This document shows, piece by piece, positions 8,796-17,552 of a stretch of DNA of 64,000 bases; position 1 is the first letter of the stretch; every line of letters starts with the position of its first letter. Made by a program: the position numbers and the translations under genes. The notes beneath the pieces were generated by a model. That model saw only the letters and a program-made list of their open reading frames with translations. It did not search any database and was not told the DNA's origin. This DNA comes from Hyphomicrobiales bacterium (GTDB taxonomy: Bacteria > Pseudomonadota > Alphaproteobacteria > Rhizobiales > Devosiaceae). Location of the stretch: positions 1-64,000 of the forward strand of contig JALSII010000025.1 of the NCBI GenBank assembly GCA_026981645.1, given 5' to 3'.

Positions 8796-9335
8796 GCGCG
8801 CCTTGGCGCCGCTCTGGAGATCATTTGACGCGCATTTTGCATTCATTTCATCAAGCGTCGCAATCAAATCGACAAATGCATGGTCGTTCTCCGAAATTTT
8901 GCCTCTCAGCGCTGAGCAGATGGCAGTAACAACAAGGTCAAAGGTGGCGTGAACAATACGATTTCCGGTGCACCTTTCCATGGCGGTTGCCATGGGGCAG
9001 GCGAGCGCACCGGCGGCAGATGAACCCAGGAGCGGTGCGTTGCCCTTGATTTCGTGAATGATGGCCTTGAGGGTTTCGTATAAAACCGGGTCCTTGGGAT
9101 TCTTTTTGAAAGCCCGGTGGGCTTTGCGCAACGCCGATTCCTGCTCCTCAAGCCAATAGGAGTATTGCGCGGATACCCGTTTCATTTGCACTTCGGCTGC
9201 GGCAATGGGGTCAAAATCCCGCTTCCTTATGGGGCGGGTCTTGGCACTCAGCTTGACCCGTGGCAGCACATAAACATAGCCCGGACCACCGGGAGAGACT
9301 TTGGCGTCTAACACTTTTTCTACCGCTTCACTCAT
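8781..9335 (-). CDS. HPt (histidine phosphotransfer) domain protein
   Basis: A 184-residue protein with a histidine-phosphotransfer motif AIIHEIKGNAPLLG; H94 is the candidate phosphorylated residue. The helices around it (YETLKAIIHEIKGN, then ACPMATAMERC) fit a four-helix HPt bundle. Such proteins pass phosphate between receiver domains. The N-terminal 60 residues are a separate segment with a basic stretch, RVKLSAKTRPIRKRD. The ATG at 9335 fits the family, although the frame extends to a TTG at 9383. No receiver or histidine-kinase gene is adjacent, so it would be a free-standing phosphotransferase. The DUF2336 gene faces it. Confidence 0.7.
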   Translation of the reverse strand: MSEAVEKVLDAKVSPGGPGYVYVLPRVKLSAKTRPIRKRDFDPIAAAEVQMKRVSAQYSYWLEEQESALRKAHRAFKKNPKDPVLYETLKAIIHEIKGNAPLLGSSAAGALACPMATAMERCTGNRIVHATFDLVVTAICSALRGKISENDHAFVDLIATLDEMNAKCASNDLQSGAKARSGSG

Positions 9336-9412
9336 GTTCAGGATCGGGCTCTGAATTATCCAGATCGAGTGGGGGAAGGGCAAGCGTAGTTGGTCTTAGG
9401 TTTGTCCGCGTA

Positions 9413-10174
9413 TCAATATTTAAACTGTTCGTTTAACACCCGCTCTTCAAGACTGTGGCCGGGGTCGAACAGGAGAGTGACAGCGTTGGAACGATCCTCG
9501 TGCACTTCAACCTCGATAACTTCCTGAAACTGAGTGCTGTCGGCAACAACCGATACCGGCCGCTTTTCCGGTTCATGAATCTTAAAGGTTACACCAGCCC
9601 GATTGGGCAGGATTGCCCCCCGCCAGCGCCGGGGCCGGAACGGGGAAATCGGGGTTAGGGCCAGCAGGGGAGAGTCGATGGGCAAAATGGGTCCGTGGGC
9701 GGAAAGATTATAAGCTGTGGAGCCCGCTGGAGTTGCCAACAGCACACCATCGCAGACGAGTTCGGCAATGCGTGTTTCCTCGTCGACCAGGATTTCAATT
9801 TTGGCAGCCTGAAATGAGGAGCGGAACAGTGAGACTTCATTCAGAGCCAGCGCCTTGTGGGTGCCACCCATATTGTCTGTGGCTGTCATCGAAAGAGGGT
9901 GTATTCTGGTTGGCTTGGCGTTGGCGATACGTTCTGGCAGGTTGTCCGCCTCAAAGCTGTTCATCAAAAAACCAACAGAACCAAAATTCATCCCGTAAAC
10001 CGGGATATGCCGGTCCATAACCTTGTGCAGGGTCTGCAACATCATTCCATCGCCACCAAGAACTACAGCGACCTCGGCCTCATCAAGCCCCGTGTTCCCG
10101 TACTTTTCACACATGGCGGCAGTTGCCTCATTGGCATCTGCTATTCCACTGGAAACAAAACTTATCTTGGGCAT
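9413..10174 (-). CDS. nadK: NAD kinase
   Basis: NadK phosphorylates NAD to NADP using ATP. The 253-residue protein has GGDG at residues 40-43, the conserved ALNEVSLFR segment, and [21 protein letters not shown], the NAD-binding and catalytic core. It is the short alphaproteobacterial form without an N-terminal extension. It is transcribed towards the HPt gene with about 78 bases between them. A 187-base gap separates its start from the tRNA-Thr gene. Confidence 0.96.
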   Translation of the reverse strand: MPKISFVSSGIADANEATAAMCEKYGNTGLDEAEVAVVLGGDGMMLQTLHKVMDRHIPVYGMNFGSVGFLMNSFEADNLPERIANAKPTRIHPLSMTATDNMGGTHKALALNEVSLFRSSFQAAKIEILVDEETRIAELVCDGVLLATPAGSTAYNLSAHGPILPIDSPLLALTPISPFRPRRWRGAILPNRAGVTFKIHEPEKRPVSVVADSTQFQEVIEVEVHEDRSNAVTLLFDPGHSLEERVLNEQFKY

Positions 10175-10361
10175 TCCTCAGGTCCGGCGCATTGGTTGAC
10201 GTGAATAGTTATTGGGTCGGTATTCCGACAAAGCCAAGGGCTAACACGGCTGTTCCCGCCAATCCAGAGAGGCATGAAGAGAGAGGCTAATAGGGATGGC
10301 CGGATTTTGTCCGGGGAGCAGGTTGAAACTTGTCCATGGGGGTGCTAGCTAGCGGCCCGCT

Positions 10362-10437
<76 letters not shown>

Positions 10438-10706
10438 TTCCTCTAAAGCTTAAAATCAGAACATTTTATGCTGCTCACTCGAGTACGGGGGAGCGCAGGA
10501 AGGCGCCTCCTTCAACAATCTGGTTAATCAAGTCTCTGTCCTTGAAGAAGTTGCGCCTTACACTTCGGGCCAAATCCATTTGCGCAAAACTGTGCTCAGA
10601 TTGGCCTTTTCTGAGCGTATGAGCTACAAAAGAGGCAAGGGATTTCGAACCCCGCAACTCTCTGTTCCCTTTAGGTTTTTCGGCGTTTCTGGTCAGAAAA
10701 GTGAGA

Positions 10707-10783
<77 letters not shown>

Positions 10784-10947
10784 CTCGTTGACTTCGCAAG
10801 CTGCAAGCCACAGACATTAATCGTTTAACTAGCTGAGTTCAATCGTCCGTGCAATCTCGTTTGCGTTTATGGTTCCACATTGTTGAGGCAGGTGAGCCAT
10901 GCCCTCCGGCGTGTACGGTTGCAGTTCCCTTATTTGGGGCACGTGGC

Positions 10948-12453
10948 CTATTTCAGGTCGTCGGGCAGAACCTGCTCGGGCATGTTCTGGTAACAGACCG
11001 GGCGCAGCCAGCGCCTGATGGAAAGCGTACCCACCGAGGTATGCCCGAAATTTGTTGAAGCAGGATAGGGCCCGCCGTGGACCATGGCATCCGAGACTTC
11101 AACGCCGGTGGGAAAGCCATTGGCCAGAATTCTTCCTGCTTTGCGCGACAGAACGGGCAGCAGGGCGTGAGCTGCGTCAGTGTCGGTGTCGTCCATATGA
11201 ATTGTGCAGGTGAGCTGCCCCTTGAGGCTGTTGGCCACGGCGGCCATTTCTTCAAGGTCCCCGACCTCGACAATGAGGCCAAGCGGACCAAACACTTCTT
11301 CGCCAAGGTTTGGGTTGGCAAGCCATTCAGAGCCGGTGGTGCGATAAAGATTTGGGGTTGCTGTGCGCGGTTCAGACGCCGAACTCACCAGTTCCTGCAC
11401 TCCTTTTGTGCCCGCCATCTGGGTGCGGCCCTCATCGTACGCCTCCGCGATACCCTTAGTCAGCATGGTCTGTGCGCCGGTTTTAGACAGTGCTGCCTGT
11501 GTACTGCGCGCAAATGTTTCAGCCCCTTCGCCGGCAATCACAACGGCAACGCCTGGATTGGTGCAGAACTGGCCCGCGCCCATAGTGAGGGAAGCGGCCC
11601 AGCCTCCTGCAATTTCTTCCCCTCTGGCGTTCAGCGCGGCGGGCATCAGGAACATGGGGTTGATGCTTCCCAACTCGCCAAAAAACGGTATCGGGTTGGG
11701 ACGCGATGCGCACAGGTCAAACAATGCGCGTCCGCCGCCCAGTGAGCCGGTAAAGCCCACAGCCTGGATAAGCGGGTGTTGCACCAGTGCCTGTCCGGCT
11801 TCACGGGTCCCTCCCTGAACCAGCGCAAAAACACCTGGATGCATGGAGCAGGTTTTGATGGCAGCTTCGATGGCTTGGGCTACTATTTCGCTGGTACCGG
11901 GATGGGCCGAGTGGCCTTTGACCACCACGGGGCATCCAGCGGCCAGTGCTGAGGCCGTGTCGCCACCTGCCACCGAAAAGGCCAGTGGAAAATTGGAAGC
12001 GCCAAAAACCGCAACCGGGCCCACCGGCAATTGCATCATGCGCAAGTCGGGGCGGGGCAGGGGAGTGCGCTCGGGCAGGGGCAGATCATGGCGTCGGTCC
12101 AGATAGTCGCCTTTTTCTATGTGGTCGGCAAACAGGCGCAACTGGCCGGTTGTGCGCCCGCGTTCGCCCTCAAGCCGGACTTGAGGCAGCCCGGTTTCGC
12201 GGGTACCAATCTCAGTGATTTCATCACCACGCGCTTCGATTTCATCGGCGATAGAGCGCAAAAAACCGGCCCGCTCAGTCCGGGAGGTCTGATTGTAGCT
12301 GGTAAACGCCTGTTCAGCTGCTGCAGCAGCGGCTTCTATGTGTTCGGGCAGGCCGACGGCAAATTCATCAGTTGCGCCTTCAACGGGCATGTTGGGGAAA
12401 GTTTCTTTACCCCTGACCCATTTTCCCGCAATAAAATGTCCGCCATGCAACAT
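10948..12453 (-). CDS. Aldehyde dehydrogenase, alpha-ketoglutarate-semialdehyde dehydrogenase type
   Basis: A 501-residue NAD(P)-dependent aldehyde dehydrogenase. The catalytic residues are E260 in FFGELGSINP and C297 in GAGQFCTNPG; the cofactor site includes VFGASNFPLAFSVAGGDTASAL. FGASNFP and GELGSINP mark the branch that oxidises 2-oxoglutarate semialdehyde to 2-oxoglutarate in oxidative pentose and hydroxyproline catabolism. That places it as the last step of a pathway begun by the aldose dehydrogenase, lactonase and mutarotase of the nearby operon. It is downstream of the hydroxypyruvate-isomerase-like gene, 133 bases away on the same strand. The exact aldehyde is inferred. Confidence 0.88.
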   Translation of the reverse strand: MLHGGHFIAGKWVRGKETFPNMPVEGATDEFAVGLPEHIEAAAAAAEQAFTSYNQTSRTERAGFLRSIADEIEARGDEITEIGTRETGLPQVRLEGERGRTTGQLRLFADHIEKGDYLDRRHDLPLPERTPLPRPDLRMMQLPVGPVAVFGASNFPLAFSVAGGDTASALAAGCPVVVKGHSAHPGTSEIVAQAIEAAIKTCSMHPGVFALVQGGTREAGQALVQHPLIQAVGFTGSLGGGRALFDLCASRPNPIPFFGELGSINPMFLMPAALNARGEEIAGGWAASLTMGAGQFCTNPGVAVVIAGEGAETFARSTQAALSKTGAQTMLTKGIAEAYDEGRTQMAGTKGVQELVSSASEPRTATPNLYRTTGSEWLANPNLGEEVFGPLGLIVEVGDLEEMAAVANSLKGQLTCTIHMDDTDTDAAHALLPVLSRKAGRILANGFPTGVEVSDAMVHGGPYPASTNFGHTSVGTLSIRRWLRPVCYQNMPEQVLPDDLK

Positions 12454-12586
12454 ATTGTTTTTCCTTAGATCAGGCCGCGCCGGGCCAGGTTGCCATTCAG
12501 TGTTCTAGTACCAAAAGTCCATGGAGGACATTGGGTGGAAAGGTCAATTGTATTTTGCAGTTTGCCGAGCCTGTCGCAAGAGATAG

Positions 12587-13399
12587 TCATTCTGTCTGTG
12601 AATTTTTGAGCAAAGCCTCTTTTGAAAGATACTTATCCGCCCAAGACAGACCCGCCAGTGTTGTGGTTCTTGGGGAATATTCACATCCAACCCAGCCAGA
12701 ATAACCCGCGCGATCCAGCTCACCAAGAACAAAATCAACGTTGAGCTCACCGGTGTCAGGTTCCCCGCGTGAGGGGGCCGCGGCTATCTGAACATGCCCG
12801 ATCCAAGGCCTGGCTTCGGTGAACCGGCCAATGATATCACCCCCCGCCAACTGCATGTGATAAAAGTCAAAAAGCACTTTGAAATGTGCCGAATTTACCT
12901 CCCTGACGATGCGGAGCGCGCTTTCCAGTGATGGAATAGAATAGTCAGCGACGGCGATGGGTGCCATTGGTTCCACGAGCAGAGTCAGGCCGGTCTTTTC
13001 TGCCTGCTCGGCTGCCCATGCATAAGCCTTTATGGCTGCATCCCGCTGTTGTGTTTCTGTCTGGTGCTCGCTCCTTTTTCCGGCCAATACATGCAGGAAG
13101 GAAGCCCCCAGCCGGTTGGCCCACTCTATGCCCCGGTGGATGGACTTTTCAAACCGCTCCCTTTCCTGCGGAAGTGAAGCAAGCCCCAACTCCCCTTGAG
13201 CGATATTGCCAGGGCTGGCATTGAACATGACAAATTCAAGCTCTCTGGCCTTTATATCCTCAAGAAACCGAACATCTGGCTCGGCATCCAGAAAACGCAT
13301 TTCCACAGCTTCAAAGCCGGCATCAGCAGCGGCAGAGGGGCGATCTTCCATAGGAAATTCTGCGAACAAAGTCGACAGATTCGCCGCGAGCTTCGGCAT
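12587..13399 (-). CDS. Hydroxypyruvate isomerase-like TIM-barrel protein
   Basis: A 270-residue xylose-isomerase-like TIM barrel of the hydroxypyruvate isomerase (Hyi) family, which interconverts hydroxypyruvate and tartronate semialdehyde. Candidate metal ligands are the glutamate in LLVEPMAP, the aspartate in VLFDFYHMQL, the histidine-glutamine pair in IGHVQIA and the glutamate in GCEYSP. The segment FNASPGNIAQGELGLASLP matches the Hyi substrate loop. Members of this fold are often renamed 3-epimerases, so the substrate is uncertain. It diverges from the GntR regulator, with a candidate operator in the gap. Confidence 0.82.
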   Translation of the reverse strand: MPKLAANLSTLFAEFPMEDRPSAAADAGFEAVEMRFLDAEPDVRFLEDIKARELEFVMFNASPGNIAQGELGLASLPQERERFEKSIHRGIEWANRLGASFLHVLAGKRSEHQTETQQRDAAIKAYAWAAEQAEKTGLTLLVEPMAPIAVADYSIPSLESALRIVREVNSAHFKVLFDFYHMQLAGGDIIGRFTEARPWIGHVQIAAAPSRGEPDTGELNVDFVLGELDRAGYSGWVGCEYSPRTTTLAGLSWADKYLSKEALLKNSQTE

Positions 13400-13420
13400 A
13401 AGAATATTGCTTTCAGTTTA

Positions 13421-13434
13421 TTTGGTCTGACAGG
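13421..13434 (+). promoter_or_regulatory. Candidate GntR-type operator, copy 1
   Basis: TTTGGTCTGACAGG lies between the hydroxypyruvate-isomerase-like gene and the divergent GntR gene. It shares the core TGGT-N-T-S-A-Y with sites at 15434, 20683 and 20883, all in gaps of the same locus. Confidence 0.45.
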
Positions 13435-13559
13435 TTTATCAACGTTTTACCAGCGGATCAAGCGCTGTAACTCGCCCGGAGGTTAAAAAAACTGGAAACG
13501 TGCGGCGAATTCTACGATACTCCGGTCTTAATAGAGCAAATAGAGGGATTCTTCGGGCG

Positions 13560-14243
13560 ATGGCGCGCAAAAAATATCAGGAGATAGCAGAGCATTTTGA
13601 GTTGCTCGTCCTTTCTGGAAGACTGCAGCCCGGTGATCGTCTGCCGGCTGAGCGTCAGATCATGGAAGAATTTGATGCCGGGCGGTCCAGCGTTCGTGAG
13701 GCGTTGTTTTCCCTGCAGAGGCAGGGTCTCCTGACGTCGCGTCCCGGTGCTGTTCCCCGAGTTTCGACACCCACGGTAGATGGCATGTTCGCGGAACTTT
13801 CAGGCTCCATGCGCCACTATCTGAACCGCCCCGAAGGGCTGCGGGAAATGCAGGACGCGCGCGCGCTGCTCGAGATCGGGCTGGCGCGTCGGGCAGCCCA
13901 GATTGCCACTAACGAAGACATCAAAAAACTAGAAAAAGCCCTGGACGCAAACCGGGCTTCAAAGGATCTTGATACCTTTGTCCAGACAGACGTGACTTTT
14001 CATCTGGCGATTGCTCAGATTTCGAGAAACCCGGTTTTTGAGGGACTTAATGCTGCGCTCTCCGACTGGCTTAAGGATCAAAGGGTGAAGTCTTCAGCCA
14101 GCGGCGCTTCTTTTGAAGATGTTGTAGGTCAGCATGTGGAGATTTTCGAGGCGATAAAAAACAAGAATGTTGAAGCGGCCGCAGAAGCAATGGACCGGCA
14201 CCTGGCCATCGTTGTGGAGCGTTACTGGAAAGCCGTTATGTAA
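13560..14243 (+). CDS. GntR family transcriptional regulator, FCD domain
   Basis: A cytoplasmic repressor-type protein of about 227 residues. The N-terminal winged helix-turn-helix spans ERQIMEEFDAGRSSVREAL, preceded by GRLQPGDRLPAE. The C-terminal FCD ligand domain has the metal-binding pattern: DVTFHLAI, GQHVEIFEAI and MDRHLAIVVERY. FCD members bind sugar acids or other carboxylates and release DNA. The frame opens at a GTG at 13500, giving 247 residues, but the ATG at 13560 matches the family start better. Placed between the two halves of the sugar-oxidation locus, it is the obvious local regulator; the effector is unknown. Confidence 0.9.
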   Translation: MARKKYQEIAEHFELLVLSGRLQPGDRLPAERQIMEEFDAGRSSVREALFSLQRQGLLTSRPGAVPRVSTPTVDGMFAELSGSMRHYLNRPEGLREMQDARALLEIGLARRAAQIATNEDIKKLEKALDANRASKDLDTFVQTDVTFHLAIAQISRNPVFEGLNAALSDWLKDQRVKSSASGASFEDVVGQHVEIFEAIKNKNVEAAAEAMDRHLAIVVERYWKAVM

Positions 14244-14290
14244 GCGCAAGTCCTCTCGTTGTGATTTTCCTTACTGCCCAAAATCCGTGT

Positions 14291-15379
14291 CTAGAACGCG
14301 CCGGGGCGATCTCGCTTGAAAAACGGTTGCCGCCCGCTTGCGGGATCGACCTGGTCAAACTCATCAGAACTCATCGGGCGCAGCTTGATATCGGACCACT
14401 CGACAGGCATTCCCATATGCTGGAACAGACTGAACGAAGCGGCCTGATGGCGGGGTGAGGCCGCGGGCAAGAGACCGTCGTGCTCATCGCAGAGCCAGCT
14501 TTTTGGTTCGGGCAATCCCTCCGGCCATAAGCGAAAGCGCACCCGGTTGATTCCGGTTTCGAGTTGCATCTGATGGCGCACCCGATAGGCGACGCCACGC
14601 TCAATGGCAACTTCGGCGGGCGGGTTGGTGGCAATGGCCCATTCCTCAGGCGCGCCGGAATGATCACCCCAGGCGATAAAACTGCGGGCGCCCCCGCTGG
14701 GCATGGCAACGGCCATGCCGGCACTTGACCAGCCAACTTTAATTCCCCTTGGGGGAACGCCTTCAACCATGCCCACATGAAAATCACTCAAACCCAGCCA
14801 TTTGGAGTGATGAGGCTCAAGAAAACGTACACGATAGGTCGCTTCCTGACTTTTGCCTGGCGAGCCGATTACCAACAACGCATCAGGGGCGACCGGGGCG
14901 CGGGAACGAATGAGATTGGCTGCCCGGTCAAGGTCGAACGCACCGTTTACGACCTGTCCCACCTGTTGCACCGTGGCAAATTTCGTAAGATCCCCCAGGT
15001 CAAGCTCGGGCTCAAGCGGGGTGGGGTCCCAGGTGAAATCTATGCTGATGGCGCTGGTGGTCAGACCATCAACCACCTCCAGGTCAACTCGATTGTTTCC
15101 CACCAGCAGTTCGGGGTCATCGCTGGCGATTTCCACGCAGAACTCTCCAAAGTGTCGGCAGCGCAACTCGCCCGGCGAGGCTTTGTATCCGTTCAGCCAG
15201 TCAGTACCCAGATCAGGCACCGGCTCCACGTAAAAGCTTCGCTCTTTCCCCCCGTTCAGTCTTAGAAGGGAACTTTTGGGTACTTCTTGCAGCCCCGAAA
15301 TAATTCCGGGAAAGGTTAAATCACCAAGACGAAACCGGAACTCCTGAGAGATGCCGTATGTGGGGTTGATTGAAAGCAT
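14291..15379 (-). CDS. Uncharacterised cytoplasmic protein with a concanavalin/LamG-like beta-sandwich pattern
   Basis: A 362-residue protein without signal peptide or membrane segment. I do not recognise a named family. The second half (about 165-340) alternates strands in the order seen in LamG/concanavalin folds: EATYRVRFLEP, WLGLSDFHVGMV, RSFIAWGDHSG, YRVRHQMQLE, NRVRFRLWPEGLPEPKSW, VEWSDIKLRPM. The phrase RLWPEG-EPKSW followed by a terminal strand is characteristic of carbohydrate-binding or hydrolase sandwiches. The ATG at 15379 follows AAGGAG at eight bases; an upstream extension to 15493 is discounted. It is the last gene of the sugar operon but has its own candidate operator at 15434. 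Confidence 0.65.
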   Translation of the reverse strand: MLSINPTYGISQEFRFRLGDLTFPGIISGLQEVPKSSLLRLNGGKERSFYVEPVPDLGTDWLNGYKASPGELRCRHFGEFCVEIASDDPELLVGNNRVDLEVVDGLTTSAISIDFTWDPTPLEPELDLGDLTKFATVQQVGQVVNGAFDLDRAANLIRSRAPVAPDALLVIGSPGKSQEATYRVRFLEPHHSKWLGLSDFHVGMVEGVPPRGIKVGWSSAGMAVAMPSGGARSFIAWGDHSGAPEEWAIATNPPAEVAIERGVAYRVRHQMQLETGINRVRFRLWPEGLPEPKSWLCDEHDGLLPAASPRHQAASFSLFQHMGMPVEWSDIKLRPMSSDEFDQVDPASGRQPFFKRDRPGAF

Positions 15380-15433
15380 CAGGTGAGACTCCTTTTGCGC
15401 AGTGAGCTTGAACAAGGTATGAATAAAGCTCAA

Positions 15434-15447
15434 TATGGTATGATGAG
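15434..15447 (+). promoter_or_regulatory. Candidate GntR-type operator, copy 2
   Basis: TATGGTATGATGAG sits in the 100-base gap between the esterase gene and the beta-sandwich gene. Nine consecutive bases, TGGTATGAT, are shared with the copy at 20683. Its place inside the operon suggests a second, separately regulated promoter for the last gene. Confidence 0.45.
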
Positions 15448-15479
15448 TTTTTCTCAAGGCCGGGAAACAAGAACACGCG

Positions 15480-16445
15480 TTATAATCTCCCAAGCCAGTT
15501 TACGCCGTTTGCTATCGCCCGGTCGGCAACGGGCGAGCAGTCCACGGCCTCCAGGAAAGCGTGGGCGGCCTCAGCATAAATCTGGCGGGTGACAGAGACA
15601 CCTGCAGCATTCAGCTTGTCCGAAAACAGCAGGTTTTCGTCAACCAGCACATCCTGGGCGGCGATGGTTAAATGTACGGGAGGAAGTTTGGCCAGCAGGG
15701 CAGGGTCTGTGCGTAATGGCGCGGCGCGCGGGTCCTCTCTGCTTTGCAAGGTGGAGCAATACTGGCTCCAGAAAAACTCCATACGCTCGGCGCTCAGCAG
15801 ATAAGGAGAGCCCACGAACCGGCGGTAGGAGGCGCGCGACATATCGCTGTCATAAACCCCATAGTTCAACAAGAGCCCCCCCAGCGGTTTTTCTCCTCTG
15901 CTTTGGCGGTCAAGTTCCACCGACAGAGCCAGATTGGCGCCGCTCGAGTCTCCGCCCAAAACGATATTCCCCGGACTGAGCCCGGCTGTTTTCACGCTTT
16001 CAATGATGCGCTCTACGGTGCTCGCGCACGCCGTCAGGCTTTGCGGAAACCGGGTTTCCGGGGCCAGTGGATAGTCAAGAGCGATAATATTCCATTTGGC
16101 GCGCAACGCGTAGGCCCGCATCAAGCGGTCATGGGTGTCCAGGTCGAGCATGGCCCAGCCGCCGCCGTGCAGATAGATCAGCAGGCGGTCTGGTTCAGCT
16201 TCTGGAGGGGAGTACATCCGGGTGAGCATGCCAAATTCGTTGCTTTGGCTTGAGGTCAGGGCAGGACCTGAAAGCGACCAGCACAATCGTGCATCCCGCG
16301 AAGCCTGCCGCAGCGCATCAATGCCGGGCATACTGCCCGCCCTCTGGAGCACTTTCTGCCGAATGGAAGAGAGAAACTCCGCCAGTTCAGGCTCAAGTGG
16401 GGTGTCCGGTATCTGCGCGGGGAGCGTTTGTGAACTGGAGCCCAT
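15480..16445 (-). CDS. Alpha/beta hydrolase of the hormone-sensitive lipase family
   Basis: A 321-residue cytoplasmic esterase-type hydrolase. HGGGW (residues 93-97) is the oxyanion motif of the HSL family, GGDSSGAN holds the nucleophile S167, and AAHAFLEAVD near residue 303 supplies the histidine. HSL-type enzymes cleave short acyl esters; in this setting it could deacylate a sugar derivative or open a lactone, but neither is shown. The start overlaps the last base of the Ldh-type dehydrogenase gene, so the two are coupled. Confidence 0.88.
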   Translation of the reverse strand: MGSSSQTLPAQIPDTPLEPELAEFLSSIRQKVLQRAGSMPGIDALRQASRDARLCWSLSGPALTSSQSNEFGMLTRMYSPPEAEPDRLLIYLHGGGWAMLDLDTHDRLMRAYALRAKWNIIALDYPLAPETRFPQSLTACASTVERIIESVKTAGLSPGNIVLGGDSSGANLALSVELDRQSRGEKPLGGLLLNYGVYDSDMSRASYRRFVGSPYLLSAERMEFFWSQYCSTLQSREDPRAAPLRTDPALLAKLPPVHLTIAAQDVLVDENLLFSDKLNAAGVSVTRQIYAEAAHAFLEAVDCSPVADRAIANGVNWLGRL

Positions 16446-17524
16446 TACAGAGCCACAACCATTGCTTTGTCCACGCCCAGCGCCAGCGCGGACTTTCTGA
16501 TGTCATCAAGAGTGAGCGCGGGTAGTAATATTCCAGACGCTCCGTAACTTTCTTCATACTGGCGCTCCATTTCACCGGGCACAAGCAGAGCGGTGTCCGC
16601 ATCGCGCCGGGCGGAATTGTGAACTTCTTCCACTATGGCGTCCACGTCACCGCCAAGTTCCACAATCGGGCGAAAGGCAGCGATATTGATGGCGACAAAA
16701 AACTGACCGTCACGACCGGCAATCGGGCCATTGACCATGTCTCCCAACCCCGTGCCATAGCTGGCACCGGACAGCAGCGTCGAAAGCATCCCCACCATCA
16801 TGGCCAGCGCAATTCCCTTGTGCCCTCCCGCCGGCTGAATAAGTCCTTCCAGCGCTATTCCTGCATCGTTGGTCGGCACTCCCTCGGCATCAAAAGCCCA
16901 GCCATCGGGAAGAGGCAGGCCCTTTTGATGGTAGACGCGAATTTTACCATGTGCCGTTGCACCAAAAGCCAGGTCCAGCACCACAGGGGGTTCCCTATCA
17001 CCGGGAATGGCAATGGAAATGGGGTTCATGCCGACGATTTTATCTCGTCCCCCCAGCGGAGCCATGGTCGGCAGGGCGTTTGAGCCGACAATGCCGATCA
17101 TGCCTTGTTCCGCAGCGCGCAGGGTGTACCAGTCCAGAGCGCCGCAATGGTTCGATCCGCGAAGGGCTGCCAGTGCCACCCCGTTCTCCCGGGCAGCTTC
17201 AATGGCTTGATCCATGGCGCAGGACGCGCCGATCTGGCCCATGCTGTTATTGGCATCGACCACAATCGCTCCCTTGCTGCGCGAAACAATTGTGGGCACG
17301 GCTGTTGCCTCAACACCACCGCCATTGAGTTTGTGAACATAGTCGGGGATACGCAAAACACCGTGGGAATGCACACCGCGCAGGTCAGCGTGAACCAGTG
17401 AAGCGCCAAGCAGTGCGGCGTCATCCGGGCGCATCCCGCAGGCGCGAAATATCGCCTCTGTGATGGCGATAAGCGCATCGGCCTTTACTCTGCGGTCGGT
17501 CTCACTCGTTGGGTAGTTCGCCAT
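16445..17524 (-). CDS. Ldh family (malate/L-lactate dehydrogenase-like) oxidoreductase
   Basis: A 359-residue member of the Ldh/malate dehydrogenase 2 fold, NAD(P)-dependent and unrelated to classical Rossmann lactate dehydrogenase. ADLRGVHSHGVLRIPDY and RGSNHCGALDWY hold substrate and catalytic residues, and NPISIAIPGDREPPVVLDLA with QPAGGHKGIALAMMVG completes the signature. Family members reduce or oxidise 2-oxo acids and sugar acids such as 2,3-diketogulonate, ureidoglycolate and 2-keto-3-deoxy acids. In this operon a sugar-derived 2-oxo acid is the likely substrate. It lies 28 bases after the mutarotase gene. Confidence 0.9.
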   Translation of the reverse strand: MANYPTSETDRRVKADALIAITEAIFRACGMRPDDAALLGASLVHADLRGVHSHGVLRIPDYVHKLNGGGVEATAVPTIVSRSKGAIVVDANNSMGQIGASCAMDQAIEAARENGVALAALRGSNHCGALDWYTLRAAEQGMIGIVGSNALPTMAPLGGRDKIVGMNPISIAIPGDREPPVVLDLAFGATAHGKIRVYHQKGLPLPDGWAFDAEGVPTNDAGIALEGLIQPAGGHKGIALAMMVGMLSTLLSGASYGTGLGDMVNGPIAGRDGQFFVAINIAAFRPIVELGGDVDAIVEEVHNSARRDADTALLVPGEMERQYEESYGASGILLPALTLDDIRKSALALGVDKAMVVAL

Positions 17525-17552
17525 TGTGTGTGTTTTTCCTGATTTTTATGCG

